From Pectobacterium araliae (lineage in GTDB: Bacteria; Pseudomonadota; Gammaproteobacteria; Enterobacterales; Enterobacteriaceae), in NCBI RefSeq assembly GCF_037076465.1, contig NZ_AP028908.1, positions 1,116,001 through 1,180,000 on the forward strand: a DNA stretch of 64,000 nucleotides, written 5' to 3'. The notes under the pieces were generated by a model. That model was not told where the DNA came from, searched no databases, and worked only from the letters and a program-made list of their open reading frames with translations. The translations under genes were made by a program, and so were the position numbers. Each line of letters starts with the position of its first letter. Position 1 is the stretch's first letter. Positions 11,997 through 19,511 of the stretch are shown piece after piece.

Positions 11997-12935
11997 ATGA
12001 TAGTCGCCACACGTATCGCAGTTGCTTTTTTACTGCTGCTCAGTGCGTTTTGCTCCGCGCAGCCCCGTCAAATGCTGGCGGGTAATCTCTCCAGCGCGGG
12101 GTCAGACACGCTGGCTAATCTGATGGCTTTTTGGGCGGCGGATTTCAGCCAGCATTATCCGAATGTGAATTTACAGATTCAGGCTGCGGGTTCGTCCTCT
12201 GCACCTACGTCTCTGGCGTCGGGTGCCGCCCAGCTCGGGCCGATGAGCAGAGCGATGAAGGCCAGCGAAATTGAGGCGTTTGTTCAGCACTATGGCTATC
12301 CGCCGCTGGCGGTGCCAGTGGCGATGGATGCGCTCGTCGTATTGGTTAATCAGGATAACCCGCTGTCTGGACTAAATTTGTCACAGTTGGATGCTATCTT
12401 TTCGATTACGCAGCGCTGTGGTAATCAGCAGCCGATAAAACAGTGGGGCGATCTCGGGTTACGCGGTAGCTGGGAGAAACGCACGCTATTACGCTATGGG
12501 CGAAATTCTGCCTCAGGAACCTATGGGTTCTTTAAACAAAAAGCGCTATGTCGCGGCGATTTCCTGCCTCAAGTCAATGAATTGCCAGGTTCGGCGTCCG
12601 TTGTACAAGCGGTTGCGGCATCAACGGATGCGATCGGTTATGCCAGTGTGGGGTTTCGTACCAGCGGCGTAAAGATGCTGCCATTAGCTGCACAAGGCAC
12701 GGACTACATTTCCCCTTCAACTGAAAATATCCGCAGCGGTTTATATCCCTACACCCGTTATCTCTATATCTATGTCAACAAAGCACCCGGTCAACCGTTG
12801 GAAGCGCTGACGGCGGCATTTCTAGCACGCGTGTTGTCCGAAACGGGGCAGTCGCTGGTGAATCAGGACGGTTATTTACCGCTGCCGGAAGAAACGCGTC
12901 GTCAGGCGCATCAGATGATTGGCCTGCCAGAGTAA
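11997..12935 (+). CDS. PstS-like periplasmic phosphate-binding protein
   Basis: A 312-residue secreted protein of the PBP-like (PstS) family. Residues 1-22 are a signal peptide (hydrophobic core AVAFLLLLSAFCSA). Ligand-loop segments typical of PstS are visible: SSAGSDTLANLM near the mature start, AAGSSSAPTSLASGAAQLGPMSR, and RNSASGTYGFF. It starts 15 bp after phoR, so probably shares the Pho-box promoter. No pstC, pstA or pstB homologue follows, so it is an orphan binding protein. It may deliver phosphate to a Pst permease encoded elsewhere, scavenge phosphate or help sensing; which of these is not shown. The start has only a weak GGA ribosome binding site. Confidence 0.85.
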   Translation: MIVATRIAVAFLLLLSAFCSAQPRQMLAGNLSSAGSDTLANLMAFWAADFSQHYPNVNLQIQAAGSSSAPTSLASGAAQLGPMSRAMKASEIEAFVQHYGYPPLAVPVAMDALVVLVNQDNPLSGLNLSQLDAIFSITQRCGNQQPIKQWGDLGLRGSWEKRTLLRYGRNSASGTYGFFKQKALCRGDFLPQVNELPGSASVVQAVAASTDAIGYASVGFRTSGVKMLPLAAQGTDYISPSTENIRSGLYPYTRYLYIYVNKAPGQPLEALTAAFLARVLSETGQSLVNQDGYLPLPEETRRQAHQMIGLPE

Positions 12936-12976
12936 TTCCTCTCCCTATCAATAATTGGTGCTATTTTCACACCATA

Positions 12977-13009
12977 TGAATTTTATTCACATGACGTGAA
13001 AATTCTTCC
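12977..13009. promoter_or_regulatory. Two tandem MetR-like sites upstream of the MetE-core gene
   Basis: TGAATTTTATTCA (12977-12989) is an exact match to the MetR consensus TGAA-N5-TTCA. A second copy, TGAAAATTCTTCC (12997-13009), matches all but the last base. The two are 20 bp apart, about two helical turns, as expected for cooperative LysR-type binding. They lie 170-200 bp upstream of the methionine synthase-like gene. Confidence 0.65.
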
Positions 13010-13051
13010 ATTGCCCTGAGATTCTTCACGTGACAGGATAGTTTCAAATTT

Positions 13052-13067
13052 AGACGTCCAGATGGCT
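13052..13067. promoter_or_regulatory. MetJ (met box) operator upstream of the MetE-core gene
   Basis: AGACGTCC followed directly by AGATGGCT gives two tandem 8-bp met boxes (consensus AGACGTCT), the first matching 7 of 8 and the second 6 of 8. MetJ with S-adenosylmethionine represses genes carrying at least two adjacent boxes. The site lies 111 bp upstream of the start codon of a putative methionine synthase, which fits its expected control. Confidence 0.7.
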
Positions 13068-13177
13068 AAATAAGATTAAATGTAACTATCCCTCTGGGCA
13101 AATATTTCATATTGAAACTATCTGCCAGTACACTTCTTTTCTAAATATAGGTGCTGGTAACATGTCAGGAGCGACAG

Positions 13178-14284
13178 ATGGCGAATACCTTATCCCCTTT
13201 CCGTGCCGATATCGTCGGCAGTTTCTTGCGTCCGGCTGCAATTAAGCAGGCACGCCTTCAGCATCAGGCGGGCGAGATTGATGATGCCGCGCTGCGGAAT
13301 ATTGAAGATCGTGAGATTCTGCGGGTGGTAGAAAAGCAGCGTGAAGCGGGCTTGCAGGTTGTGACAGATGGTGAACTGCGTCGTGCCTGGTGGCATTTTG
13401 ACTTCTTTGCCGACTTGCACGGCGTAGAGCGCTATGAAGCCGATCACGGTATTCAATTCAACGGCATTCAGACCAAATCCCATGCGATTCGCGTCGTGGA
13501 TAAAGTGAGTTTCAATCCTCAGCACCCAATGCTCGATCATTTCCGCTACCTGAACAGCATTTCTGGCGATGCGGTCGCTAAAATGACGATTCCTAGCCCA
13601 AGCGTGATGCATTTTCGCGGCGGACGAAAAGCGATTGATGCGACGGTTTATCCCGATCTGGCTGACTACTTCGACGATCTGGCGCAAACCTGGCGCGATG
13701 CGATCCACGCATTTTATAATGCAGGCTGCCGCTTCCTACAACTGGATGACACCGTGTGGGCCTACTTGTGCTCTGACGATCAAAAACGTCAAATCCGTGA
13801 ACGTGGTGAAGATCCTGCACAGTTGGTGCGGACCTATGCCAATGTCCTGAATAAAGCGCTGGCTGATAAGCCAGCCGACTTGGTTATCGGTTTACACGTT
13901 TGTCGTGGTAATTTCCGTTCGACCTGGATTTCTGAAGGTGGGTATGAACCTGTAGCAGAAATTCTGTTTGGTGAAGTGAACGTCGATGCGTTCTTCCTGG
14001 AATACGATACCGAGCGAGCGGGGGGCTTTGAGCCGCTGCGTTTTGTGAAGCCAGGCCATCAGCAGGTGGTGCTGGGGCTGATCACCACCAAGAACGGCGA
14101 ATTGGAAGACACCGAAGTGGTGCAGGCACGCATTGCGGAAGCGGCAAAGTATGTCGATCTCAGCCAGATTTGCCTGAGCCCGCAGTGTGGTTTTGCTTCA
14201 ACGGAAGAGGGCAACAGCCTGACGGAAGAGCAGCAGTGGAATAAACTGAAACTTGTCGTGGATATCGCCAATCGCGTGTGGTGA
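13178..14284 (+). CDS. Cobalamin-independent methionine synthase-like protein (MetE C-terminal domain only)
   Basis: A 368-residue protein homologous to the catalytic C-terminal half of MetE, without the N-terminal half (full MetE is about 750 residues). Zinc ligands are visible: His and Cys in VIGLHVCRGN, a Glu in AFFLEYDTERAG, and the last Cys in LSPQCGFAS. It resembles the YxjG/YxjH-type family. Likely role is methyl transfer to homocysteine, from methyltetrahydrofolate or another donor; the donor is unknown. The start at 13178 (MANTLSPFRADIVGSFLRP) has AGGAG 7 bases upstream; the upstream in-frame start at 13151 lacks conservation. MetR- and MetJ-type sites upstream support a methionine role. 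It is monocistronic, with a terminator after it. Confidence 0.88.
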   Translation: MANTLSPFRADIVGSFLRPAAIKQARLQHQAGEIDDAALRNIEDREILRVVEKQREAGLQVVTDGELRRAWWHFDFFADLHGVERYEADHGIQFNGIQTKSHAIRVVDKVSFNPQHPMLDHFRYLNSISGDAVAKMTIPSPSVMHFRGGRKAIDATVYPDLADYFDDLAQTWRDAIHAFYNAGCRFLQLDDTVWAYLCSDDQKRQIRERGEDPAQLVRTYANVLNKALADKPADLVIGLHVCRGNFRSTWISEGGYEPVAEILFGEVNVDAFFLEYDTERAGGFEPLRFVKPGHQQVVLGLITTKNGELEDTEVVQARIAEAAKYVDLSQICLSPQCGFASTEEGNSLTEEQQWNKLKLVVDIANRVW

Positions 14285-14325
14285 CACCGATGAAGTAACT
14301 TTATCCCTATAATGGATATACAGAG

Positions 14326-14352
14326 GCTGGATCATACGATCCGGCTTTTTTT
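14326..14352 (+). terminator. Rho-independent terminator after the MetE-core gene
   Basis: GCTGGATC-ATAC-GATCCGGC forms an 8-bp stem (one G-T pair) with a 4-base loop, followed by seven T residues. Confidence 0.88.
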
Positions 14353-14633
14353 GTGGCTGTTATCCCGCTTTCCGTTCGCGACGATTTTGTGCAATATGTT
14401 TTTTTATGATCGAATGACGCATTTTATGCCGGTTTTTGTCAGTTATATTGCAATGAAATATTGATAAATGCGCAAATCATGTGTTATGCAAATCAGTATA
14501 AACCAATTTATATCCTTATTTTTTAGTATAAAAAGGCTAGATACTCTGGTTTTTAGATCTCCACTTGTCTTTTTACGCTATAAACGGTTTACTTAGCACC
14601 CGATATGGCTGCGCAAAAAATAACTCCTCTATG
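14353..14633. other. AT-rich gap, no gene seen
   Basis: About 280 bp without a plausible coding frame, RNA gene or recognisable operator. It probably holds part of the brnQ control region together with the repeat and inverted repeat downstream. Confidence 0.5.
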
Positions 14634-14691
14634 CTCGTCATACTTCAAGTTGCATGTGCGTTGGCTGCGTTTAGTCACCCGAATTATTTAG
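14634..14691. repeat. Dispersed intergenic repeat, copy 1
   Basis: The block beginning CTCGTCATACTTCAAGTTGC and ending AGTCACCCGAATTATTTAG recurs at 63085-63165. The two copies agree almost perfectly at both ends and differ in the middle, where copy 2 has about 23 extra bases. It is noncoding and lies in the brnQ leader region. Short repeats of this type are spread through soft-rot enterobacterial genomes; that last point is recollection. Confidence 0.75.
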
Positions 14692-14709
14692 AGTATATGA
14701 CCGCCATTT

Positions 14710-14786
14710 TCGTGTCGCCGGAGTGCTAGCGTCATGCTTCGAGCTAGCCCTTTGTGAACGACTTCTGGCGGCGATAAACGACACGA
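14710..14786. repeat. Nested inverted repeat upstream of brnQ
   Basis: TCGTGTCG (14710-14717) pairs with CGACACGA (14779-14786). Inside it GCTAGC occurs at 14725-14730 and again at 14743-14748, able to form a smaller hairpin. The element ends 41 bp before the brnQ start codon, so it would lie in the 5' leader of the transcript. Function is unknown. Confidence 0.5.
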
Positions 14787-14827
14787 TTTTCTTTTTATCG
14801 ATTTGATACAGGCAACACGACATAACT

Positions 14828-16147
14828 ATGAGTCATCGTTTAACTTCCAAAGATATTGTGGCATTAGGTTTCATGACCTTTGCTTTATTCGTGGGGGCAG
14901 GAAATATTATTTTCCCGCCGATGGTGGGATTGCAGGCTGGAGAGCACGTTTGGACGGCGGCAGTTGGCTTCCTGTTGACGGCGGTGGGTCTACCTGTGTT
15001 GACCGTCATCGCGCTTGCTCGGGTTGGCGGCGGCGTCGATGCGCTAAGTTCGCCGATTGGTAAAAAGGCCGGTGTGGTCTTGGCTACCGTGTGTTATTTG
15101 GCTGTTGGGCCACTGTTCGCGACGCCGCGCACGGCAACCGTCTCATTTGAAGTCGGACTGGTTCCTTTGGTTGGCAATGGCGCTTCTCCTCTGTTGATTT
15201 ATAGCCTGATTTATTTTGCTATCGTCATCGGGATTTCTCTGTATCCGGGCAAACTGCTGGATACGGTCGGCCATGTGCTGGCACCGTTGAAGATCATTGC
15301 TCTGGCCGTGTTGGGCATTGCCGCAATGCTGTGGCCTGCGGGGACGCGAATTCCTGCAACAGAAGCGTATGAGCATCTGCCGTTTTCCAATGGCTTCGTT
15401 AATGGCTATCTGACGATGGATACGCTGGGTGCGATGGTCTTTGGTATCGTGATCGTCAATGCGGCGCGCTCACGTGGCGTGACAAGTTCAGTGCTGCTGA
15501 CGCGTTACACCGTGTGGGCTGGGTTAATTGCCGGCATTGGCCTGACACTGGTCTATTTGAGCCTGTTCCAGCTTGGTTCTGTCAGTGGTGAACTGGTGCC
15601 GCAGGCGCTGAACGGCGCGGAGATTCTCCATGCTTATGTGCAACACACGTTCGGCAGCATGGGGAGCAGCTTCCTGGCGTTATTAATCTTTATCGCGTGT
15701 CTGGTGACGGCGGTGGGGTTAACCTGTGCGTGTGCTGAATTCTTTGCACAATATCTGCCGTTGTCCTATCGCACGCTGGTATTTGTGTTAGGAACGTTCT
15801 CGATGGTGGTGTCCAACCTTGGCTTGAGCCATTTAATCCAACTTTCCATTCCTGTACTGACGGCGATTTACCCACCGTGTATCATTCTGGTTTTACTGAG
15901 TTTTACGCTGCGTTGGTGGAATAGTGCTTCACGTATTGTGGCTCCCGTCATGCTAGTCAGCCTGTTATTTGGCATGATTGATGGTATAAAATCATCGGCT
16001 TTCAAATCGCTGTTGCCAGAGTGGAGCCTTAATCTGCCACTGAGTGAGCAAGGATTGGCCTGGTTGCCACCGTCGCTGCTGGTTTTACTGGTTGCAGTGA
16101 TTTACGACAGACTTTGTGGTCGTCAGGAAGTTACGGTACATCAATAA
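14828..16147 (+). CDS. brnQ: Branched-chain amino acid transporter BrnQ (LIV-II)
   Basis: A 439-residue inner-membrane carrier with about 12 hydrophobic segments, importing leucine, isoleucine and valine with a coupling cation. The N-terminus [20 protein letters not shown] and the following [13 protein letters not shown] are diagnostic of the family, as is [15 protein letters not shown]. The position between phoR and proY is the same as in E. coli. The gene is followed by a terminator, so proY has its own promoter or depends on read-through. Confidence 0.96.
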   Translation: MSHRLTSKDIVALGFMTFALFVGAGNIIFPPMVGLQAGEHVWTAAVGFLLTAVGLPVLTVIALARVGGGVDALSSPIGKKAGVVLATVCYLAVGPLFATPRTATVSFEVGLVPLVGNGASPLLIYSLIYFAIVIGISLYPGKLLDTVGHVLAPLKIIALAVLGIAAMLWPAGTRIPATEAYEHLPFSNGFVNGYLTMDTLGAMVFGIVIVNAARSRGVTSSVLLTRYTVWAGLIAGIGLTLVYLSLFQLGSVSGELVPQALNGAEILHAYVQHTFGSMGSSFLALLIFIACLVTAVGLTCACAEFFAQYLPLSYRTLVFVLGTFSMVVSNLGLSHLIQLSIPVLTAIYPPCIILVLLSFTLRWWNSASRIVAPVMLVSLLFGMIDGIKSSAFKSLLPEWSLNLPLSEQGLAWLPPSLLVLLVAVIYDRLCGRQEVTVHQ

Positions 16148-16219
16148 TATCGTTAACACCTGATAGCGCAGGGGCGGTAGGAGTATCCTACTGTTCCTGC
16201 ACTGCGTTGGGTTTCTGCA

Positions 16220-16244
16220 CCACAGGTTTCTGCCTGTGGTTTTT
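16220..16244 (+). terminator. Rho-independent terminator between brnQ and proY
   Basis: CCACAGG-TTTCTG-CCTGTGG forms a 7-bp stem and is followed by TTTTTC and further T residues. Confidence 0.82.
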
Positions 16245-16286
16245 CTTTTTGTAATGTTTTTCTCTTAAAGACAGGGTTGCTTATCA

Positions 16287-17663
16287 ATGGAACAACCATC
16301 TTCCAAGCTCAAGCGTGGGTTAAGCACGCGGCATATCCGCTTTATCGCCCTTGGCTCGGCGATCGGAACCGGTCTGTTTTATGGCTCCGCTAGCGCGATC
16401 CAAATGGCTGGCCCCAGTGTGTTGCTGGCTTACCTGATTGGTGGGATTGTCGCGTATATCATCATGCGCGCCTTGGGCGAAATGTCGGTGCATAACCCAC
16501 AGTCCAGCTCGTTTTCTCGCTATGCGCAGGATTATCTCGGGCCGCTGGCGGGCTATATCACCGGCTGGACTTATTGCTTTGAGATGCTGATTGTCGCTAT
16601 TGCCGATGTGACGGCGTTTGGTATCTACATGGGCGTTTGGTTCCCTGCGGTGCCACACTGGGTGTGGGTCTTGAGCGTGGTGCTCATCATCGGTGCCATC
16701 AACCTGGTGAATGTGAAAGCGTTTGGTGAACTGGAGTTTTGGCTCTCTTTCTTCAAAGTTGCCACCATTATCATCATGATCGTTGCCGGAATCGGCATTA
16801 TCGTTTGGGGGATTGGCAACGGCGGAGAGCCTACTGGTATCCATAATCTATGGAGCAATGGCGGATTCTTCAGTAACGGTGTGATGGGGATGATTCTATC
16901 CCTACAACTGGTGATGTTTGCCTATGGCGGCGTGGAGATCATCGGAATCACCGCCGGTGAGGCCAAAGACCCGCATAAATCCATCCCGCGTGCGATTAAC
17001 TCTGTACCGTGGCGTATTCTGGTGTTCTATGTCGGTACGCTATTCGTCATTATGTCGATTTACCCGTGGAATCAGGTAGGCACCAACGGTAGCCCGTTTG
17101 TGTTGACGTTCCAGCATATGGGGATTACGGCTGCGGCAGGTATTCTGAATTTTGTCGTGATTACCGCGTCGCTGTCGGCGATTAACAGTGATGTCTTCGG
17201 TGTGGGTCGTATGCTGCACGGGATGGCGGAACAGGGTCATGCACCGAAAGTGTTTAGCCGCATTTCCAAACGTGGTATTCCGTGGGTAACAGTCGTTGTG
17301 ATGATGGCAGCGCTGCTGGTGGCGGTGTACCTGAATTACATCATGCCTGGCAAGGTTTTCCTGGTGATTGCTTCACTGGCAACGTTTGCGACGGTGTGGG
17401 TGTGGATCATGATTCTTTTTTCTCAGATCGCCTTCCGTCGGCGTTTGAGTCCGGATGAAGTGAAAGCGTTGGCGTTCCCCCTGCGCGGGGGGATAGCGAC
17501 CTCTGTGTTCGGTATCATCTTCCTGTTCTTCATCATCGGTTTGATTGGCTACTTCCCTGATACCCGCGTATCGCTGTATGTCGGTATCATCTGGATAGTG
17601 CTGCTTTTAGTGGGCTATGTCTGGAAGAAGAAGCGTCAGAACGCGGTAGCTGTGCAGAATTAA
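16287..17663 (+). CDS. proY: Proline-specific permease ProY (APC family)
   Basis: A 458-residue amino acid permease with 12 predicted membrane helices. The first helix carries the substrate-binding [21 protein letters not shown] motif region of the AAT subfamily; [16 protein letters not shown] is the conserved helix 6 region. E. coli ProY, a cryptic proline permease next to brnQ, is the nearest match by sequence and context. Substrate is inferred from that homology. The malZ gene that follows in E. coli is missing; here the region holds a palindromic repeat and an IS element. Confidence 0.88.
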   Translation: MEQPSSKLKRGLSTRHIRFIALGSAIGTGLFYGSASAIQMAGPSVLLAYLIGGIVAYIIMRALGEMSVHNPQSSSFSRYAQDYLGPLAGYITGWTYCFEMLIVAIADVTAFGIYMGVWFPAVPHWVWVLSVVLIIGAINLVNVKAFGELEFWLSFFKVATIIIMIVAGIGIIVWGIGNGGEPTGIHNLWSNGGFFSNGVMGMILSLQLVMFAYGGVEIIGITAGEAKDPHKSIPRAINSVPWRILVFYVGTLFVIMSIYPWNQVGTNGSPFVLTFQHMGITAAAGILNFVVITASLSAINSDVFGVGRMLHGMAEQGHAPKVFSRISKRGIPWVTVVVMMAALLVAVYLNYIMPGKVFLVIASLATFATVWVWIMILFSQIAFRRRLSPDEVKALAFPLRGGIATSVFGIIFLFFIIGLIGYFPDTRVSLYVGIIWIVLLLVGYVWKKKRQNAVAVQN

Positions 17664-17692
17664 GCTAGTAGCTTGCTATCAGAAGAAGCGCT

Positions 17693-17719
17693 TAGGTTAT
17701 CTGTTGACTAACCTATTTG
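17693..17719 (+). terminator. Putative terminator after proY
   Basis: TAGGTTA (17693-17699) pairs with TAACCTA (17709-17715) around a 9-base loop, followed by a short TTT run. The GC content of the stem is low, so it is probably weak. Confidence 0.5.
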
Positions 17720-17730
17720 CCGAACGAAAA

Positions 17731-17835
17731 CGGGAGTAACGGAATAGAAGAGTAAAGCGTTTGCGCCAGGGATGGCGCAATCCGAGCTTACAGGGACGTA
17801 CTCGCAGCGTCTTTACGATCTATCCGTTACTTCCG
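17731..17835. repeat. Palindromic intergenic element of about 105 bp
   Basis: The ends CGGGAGTAACGGAATAGA and TCTATCCGTTACTTCCG are near-perfect inverted repeats. Further in, GTAAAG-CG pairs with CGTCTTTAC, and at 17761-17780 TTGCGCCA-GGGA-TGGCGCAA is a perfect 8-bp hairpin. The whole element can fold into one long interrupted stem, like enterobacterial ERIC-type or other palindromic noncoding repeats. I cannot name the family. Confidence 0.7.
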
Positions 17836-17860
17836 CACTACGGACTTTGTTAGCAAGCTC

Positions 17861-17880
17861 AACGCTCCCATTGGAGCGTT
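17861..17880. repeat. Left 20-bp direct repeat flanking the IS element (terminator-like hairpin)
   Basis: AACGCTCCCATTGGAGCGTT, itself a perfect 8-bp stem with a CATT loop. The same 20 bases in the same orientation follow the right end of the IS at 19477-19496. It is most simply a target-site duplication of a hairpin. Confidence 0.8.
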
Positions 17881-17896
17881 CAGATTGATGACAAAG

Positions 17897-17920
17897 TCCT
17901 GGCCGTGAAGCCAGGATTTT
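17897..17920 (+). terminator. Subterminal hairpin at the left IS end
   Basis: TCCTGGC-CGTGAA-GCCAGGA followed by TTTT. It reads as a terminator for transcripts entering the IS from the left and would protect the element from impinging transcription, a known feature of several IS families. Confidence 0.6.
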
Positions 17921-17958
17921 GATCTAATAAGGTTAGTGCAAAAAACGGACTGACCGCC

Positions 17959-19431
17959 ATGCTCAGAGAACCCTCCCCGCAGCAGTACCAGTTTGAAACC
18001 ATCACCCTCGACGAACTTGTCCCAGAAGACCATCTGGTCCGTAAAATCGATGCTGCCATCAATTTTGAATTTATCCGCGATGCCGTTTCCCACCTCTATT
18101 GCCCCGATAACGGCAGGCCTGCTATCGACCCCGTTCGCCTGATTAAAATGATGCGGTTGGGCTACCTCTTCGGTGTCCCCTCTGAACGCCGTCTGGTCAA
18201 GGAAATCCAGGTCAATGTCGCTTACCGCTGGTTCCTGCGCATGGGCTTGACCGAGAAGGTCCCGGACGCCTCTACCCTTAGCCAGAACCGTATCCGTCGA
18301 TTTAACGGCAGCGATGTCTTCCAGCAGATTTTTGACCATATCGTGTTACAGGCCCTGAGTCAGGGTATGGCAAACGGTCGTGTGCTCTACACCGACAGCA
18401 CCCACCTGAAAGCCGATGCCAACCCGCGCAAAGCCGTGAATGAACTGCGCCCTGAAGGGGTCAGTGAATACTTCACGCAACTGAATGACGCGGTGGAGGC
18501 CGACAGGAAACAACGCGAAAAAAAGCCGCTGCCCGCCGCAAGAAAAGCAACCCAAAACGACGCCGTTAAAAACACCAAAGTGAGCACCACCGACCCGGAA
18601 AGCGGCTTTATGCACCGGGACAACAAGCCGAAAGGCTTCTTCTATCTGGACCACCGCACAGTAGACGGAAAGCATGGCATCATCATGGATACCCATGTGA
18701 CACCAGGCAATGTGCACGACAGCCAGCCCTTTATCGGGCGACTCGAGCGGCAGGTAGAACGCTTCGGTCTGGAGCCGGTGGCGGTGGGCGTGGACGCGGG
18801 TTACTTCACGGCGGCGGTGTGCCAGCTCACTCAGGAGATGGGTATCGCGTTGGTTCCGGGCTATCGCCGGCCACACAAGGGTCAGAACGCGTTCCAGAAG
18901 AAGCACTTCAGGTACGATGAGGAGCGCGATGTGTATGTGTGCCCGGCAGAGGAGTTACTGAACTACAGCACGACAGACCGTAACGGCTATCAACATTACC
19001 GTTCAGACCCGACAGTGTGCCAACGGTGTGAGCAGAGACGGCAGTGTACGCAGAACAGCAAAGCGCAGAAAACGCTAACCCGGCACGTCTGGGAAGCATC
19101 GAAAGAGGAAGCCAACAGGTTACGGCTGACGAAATGGGGCAAAAAGATATACGCCCGGCGTAAAGAAACGGTGGAGAGAAGCTTCGCGGATGCGAAACAG
19201 CACCATGGTCATCGATATGCCCGGTTCCGTGGACTGTCGAAAGTACAGATGCAGTGCCTGCTTGCGGCCACAGCGCAAAATATGAAGAAGATGGCGCTGC
19301 TGGCGCTTCTTTATTGTCTTTATGTGTGGCTGAAAAGGTCTTGTGAAGGTCAATACGCCGTCTTGGGTAAGCAGAAAGCTCAAATGACGAGGTTGTGGAA
19401 AAATATCGCGATCGCGACCTGCGGTCGCTAA
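17959..19431 (+). CDS. IS1182-family transposase (DDE type)
   Basis: A 490-residue transposase. The N-terminal region (about 1-110) holds the DUF772-like domain: DHLVRKIDAAINFEFIR and VRLIKMMRLGYLFGVPSERRLVKEI. Candidate catalytic acidic residues lie in LYTDSTHLKADANPRK, VGVDAGYFTAAV and RRKETVERSFADAKQHHG. A Cys cluster, CPAEELL followed by CQRCEQRRQC, looks like a zinc-binding insert. The frame is complete, so the enzyme could be active. The length and domain order fit IS1182; assignment to a named IS cannot be made by eye. Confidence 0.9.
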   Translation: MLREPSPQQYQFETITLDELVPEDHLVRKIDAAINFEFIRDAVSHLYCPDNGRPAIDPVRLIKMMRLGYLFGVPSERRLVKEIQVNVAYRWFLRMGLTEKVPDASTLSQNRIRRFNGSDVFQQIFDHIVLQALSQGMANGRVLYTDSTHLKADANPRKAVNELRPEGVSEYFTQLNDAVEADRKQREKKPLPAARKATQNDAVKNTKVSTTDPESGFMHRDNKPKGFFYLDHRTVDGKHGIIMDTHVTPGNVHDSQPFIGRLERQVERFGLEPVAVGVDAGYFTAAVCQLTQEMGIALVPGYRRPHKGQNAFQKKHFRYDEERDVYVCPAEELLNYSTTDRNGYQHYRSDPTVCQRCEQRRQCTQNSKAQKTLTRHVWEASKEEANRLRLTKWGKKIYARRKETVERSFADAKQHHGHRYARFRGLSKVQMQCLLAATAQNMKKMALLALLYCLYVWLKRSCEGQYAVLGKQKAQMTRLWKNIAIATCGR

Positions 19432-19439
19432 AAAAGAAG

Positions 19440-19463
19440 AACCCCACCTGAAAAAGTGGGGTT
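19440..19463 (+). terminator. Hairpin behind the transposase gene
   Basis: AACCCCAC-CTGAAAAA-GTGGGGTT forms an 8-bp perfect stem nine bases after the transposase stop. There is no strong T-run. Confidence 0.6.
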
Positions 19464-19476
19464 AGTCAGCAGTCTG

Positions 19477-19503
19477 AACGCTCCCATTGGAGCGTTTTTT
19501 TGT
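19477..19503 (+). terminator. Right 20-bp direct repeat forming a terminator with a T-run
   Basis: AACGCTCC-CATT-GGAGCGTT is followed by a run of T residues, a classical rho-independent terminator for plus-strand transcripts. The left copy at 17861 has lost the T-run because the IS lies between. This suggests the IS landed at the base of a pre-existing terminator and duplicated its stem. Confidence 0.8.
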
Positions 19504-19511
19504 GCCTATTT

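Larger units (their letters stand above)
17881..19476 (+). mobile_element. Complete insertion sequence, IS1182-like, 1596 bp
   Basis: The element runs from CAGATTGATGACAAAG to GTTAGTCAGCAGTCTG; these ends are imperfect inverted repeats (12 of 16 positions match). It carries one intact transposase gene. It is flanked by identical 20-bp direct repeats, each a hairpin. Just inside each end is a further hairpin: TCCTGGC/GCCAGGA (17897-17916, followed by TTTT) and AACCCCAC/GTGGGGTT (19440-19463), which would limit transcription entering or leaving. The exact ends are inferred from the repeats. Intactness suggests recent insertion. Confidence 0.85.

Noticed and set aside
17827..18906. Long minus-strand frames within the IS
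   Set aside because: Antisense to the transposase; IS1182-like elements carry a single plus-strand gene.
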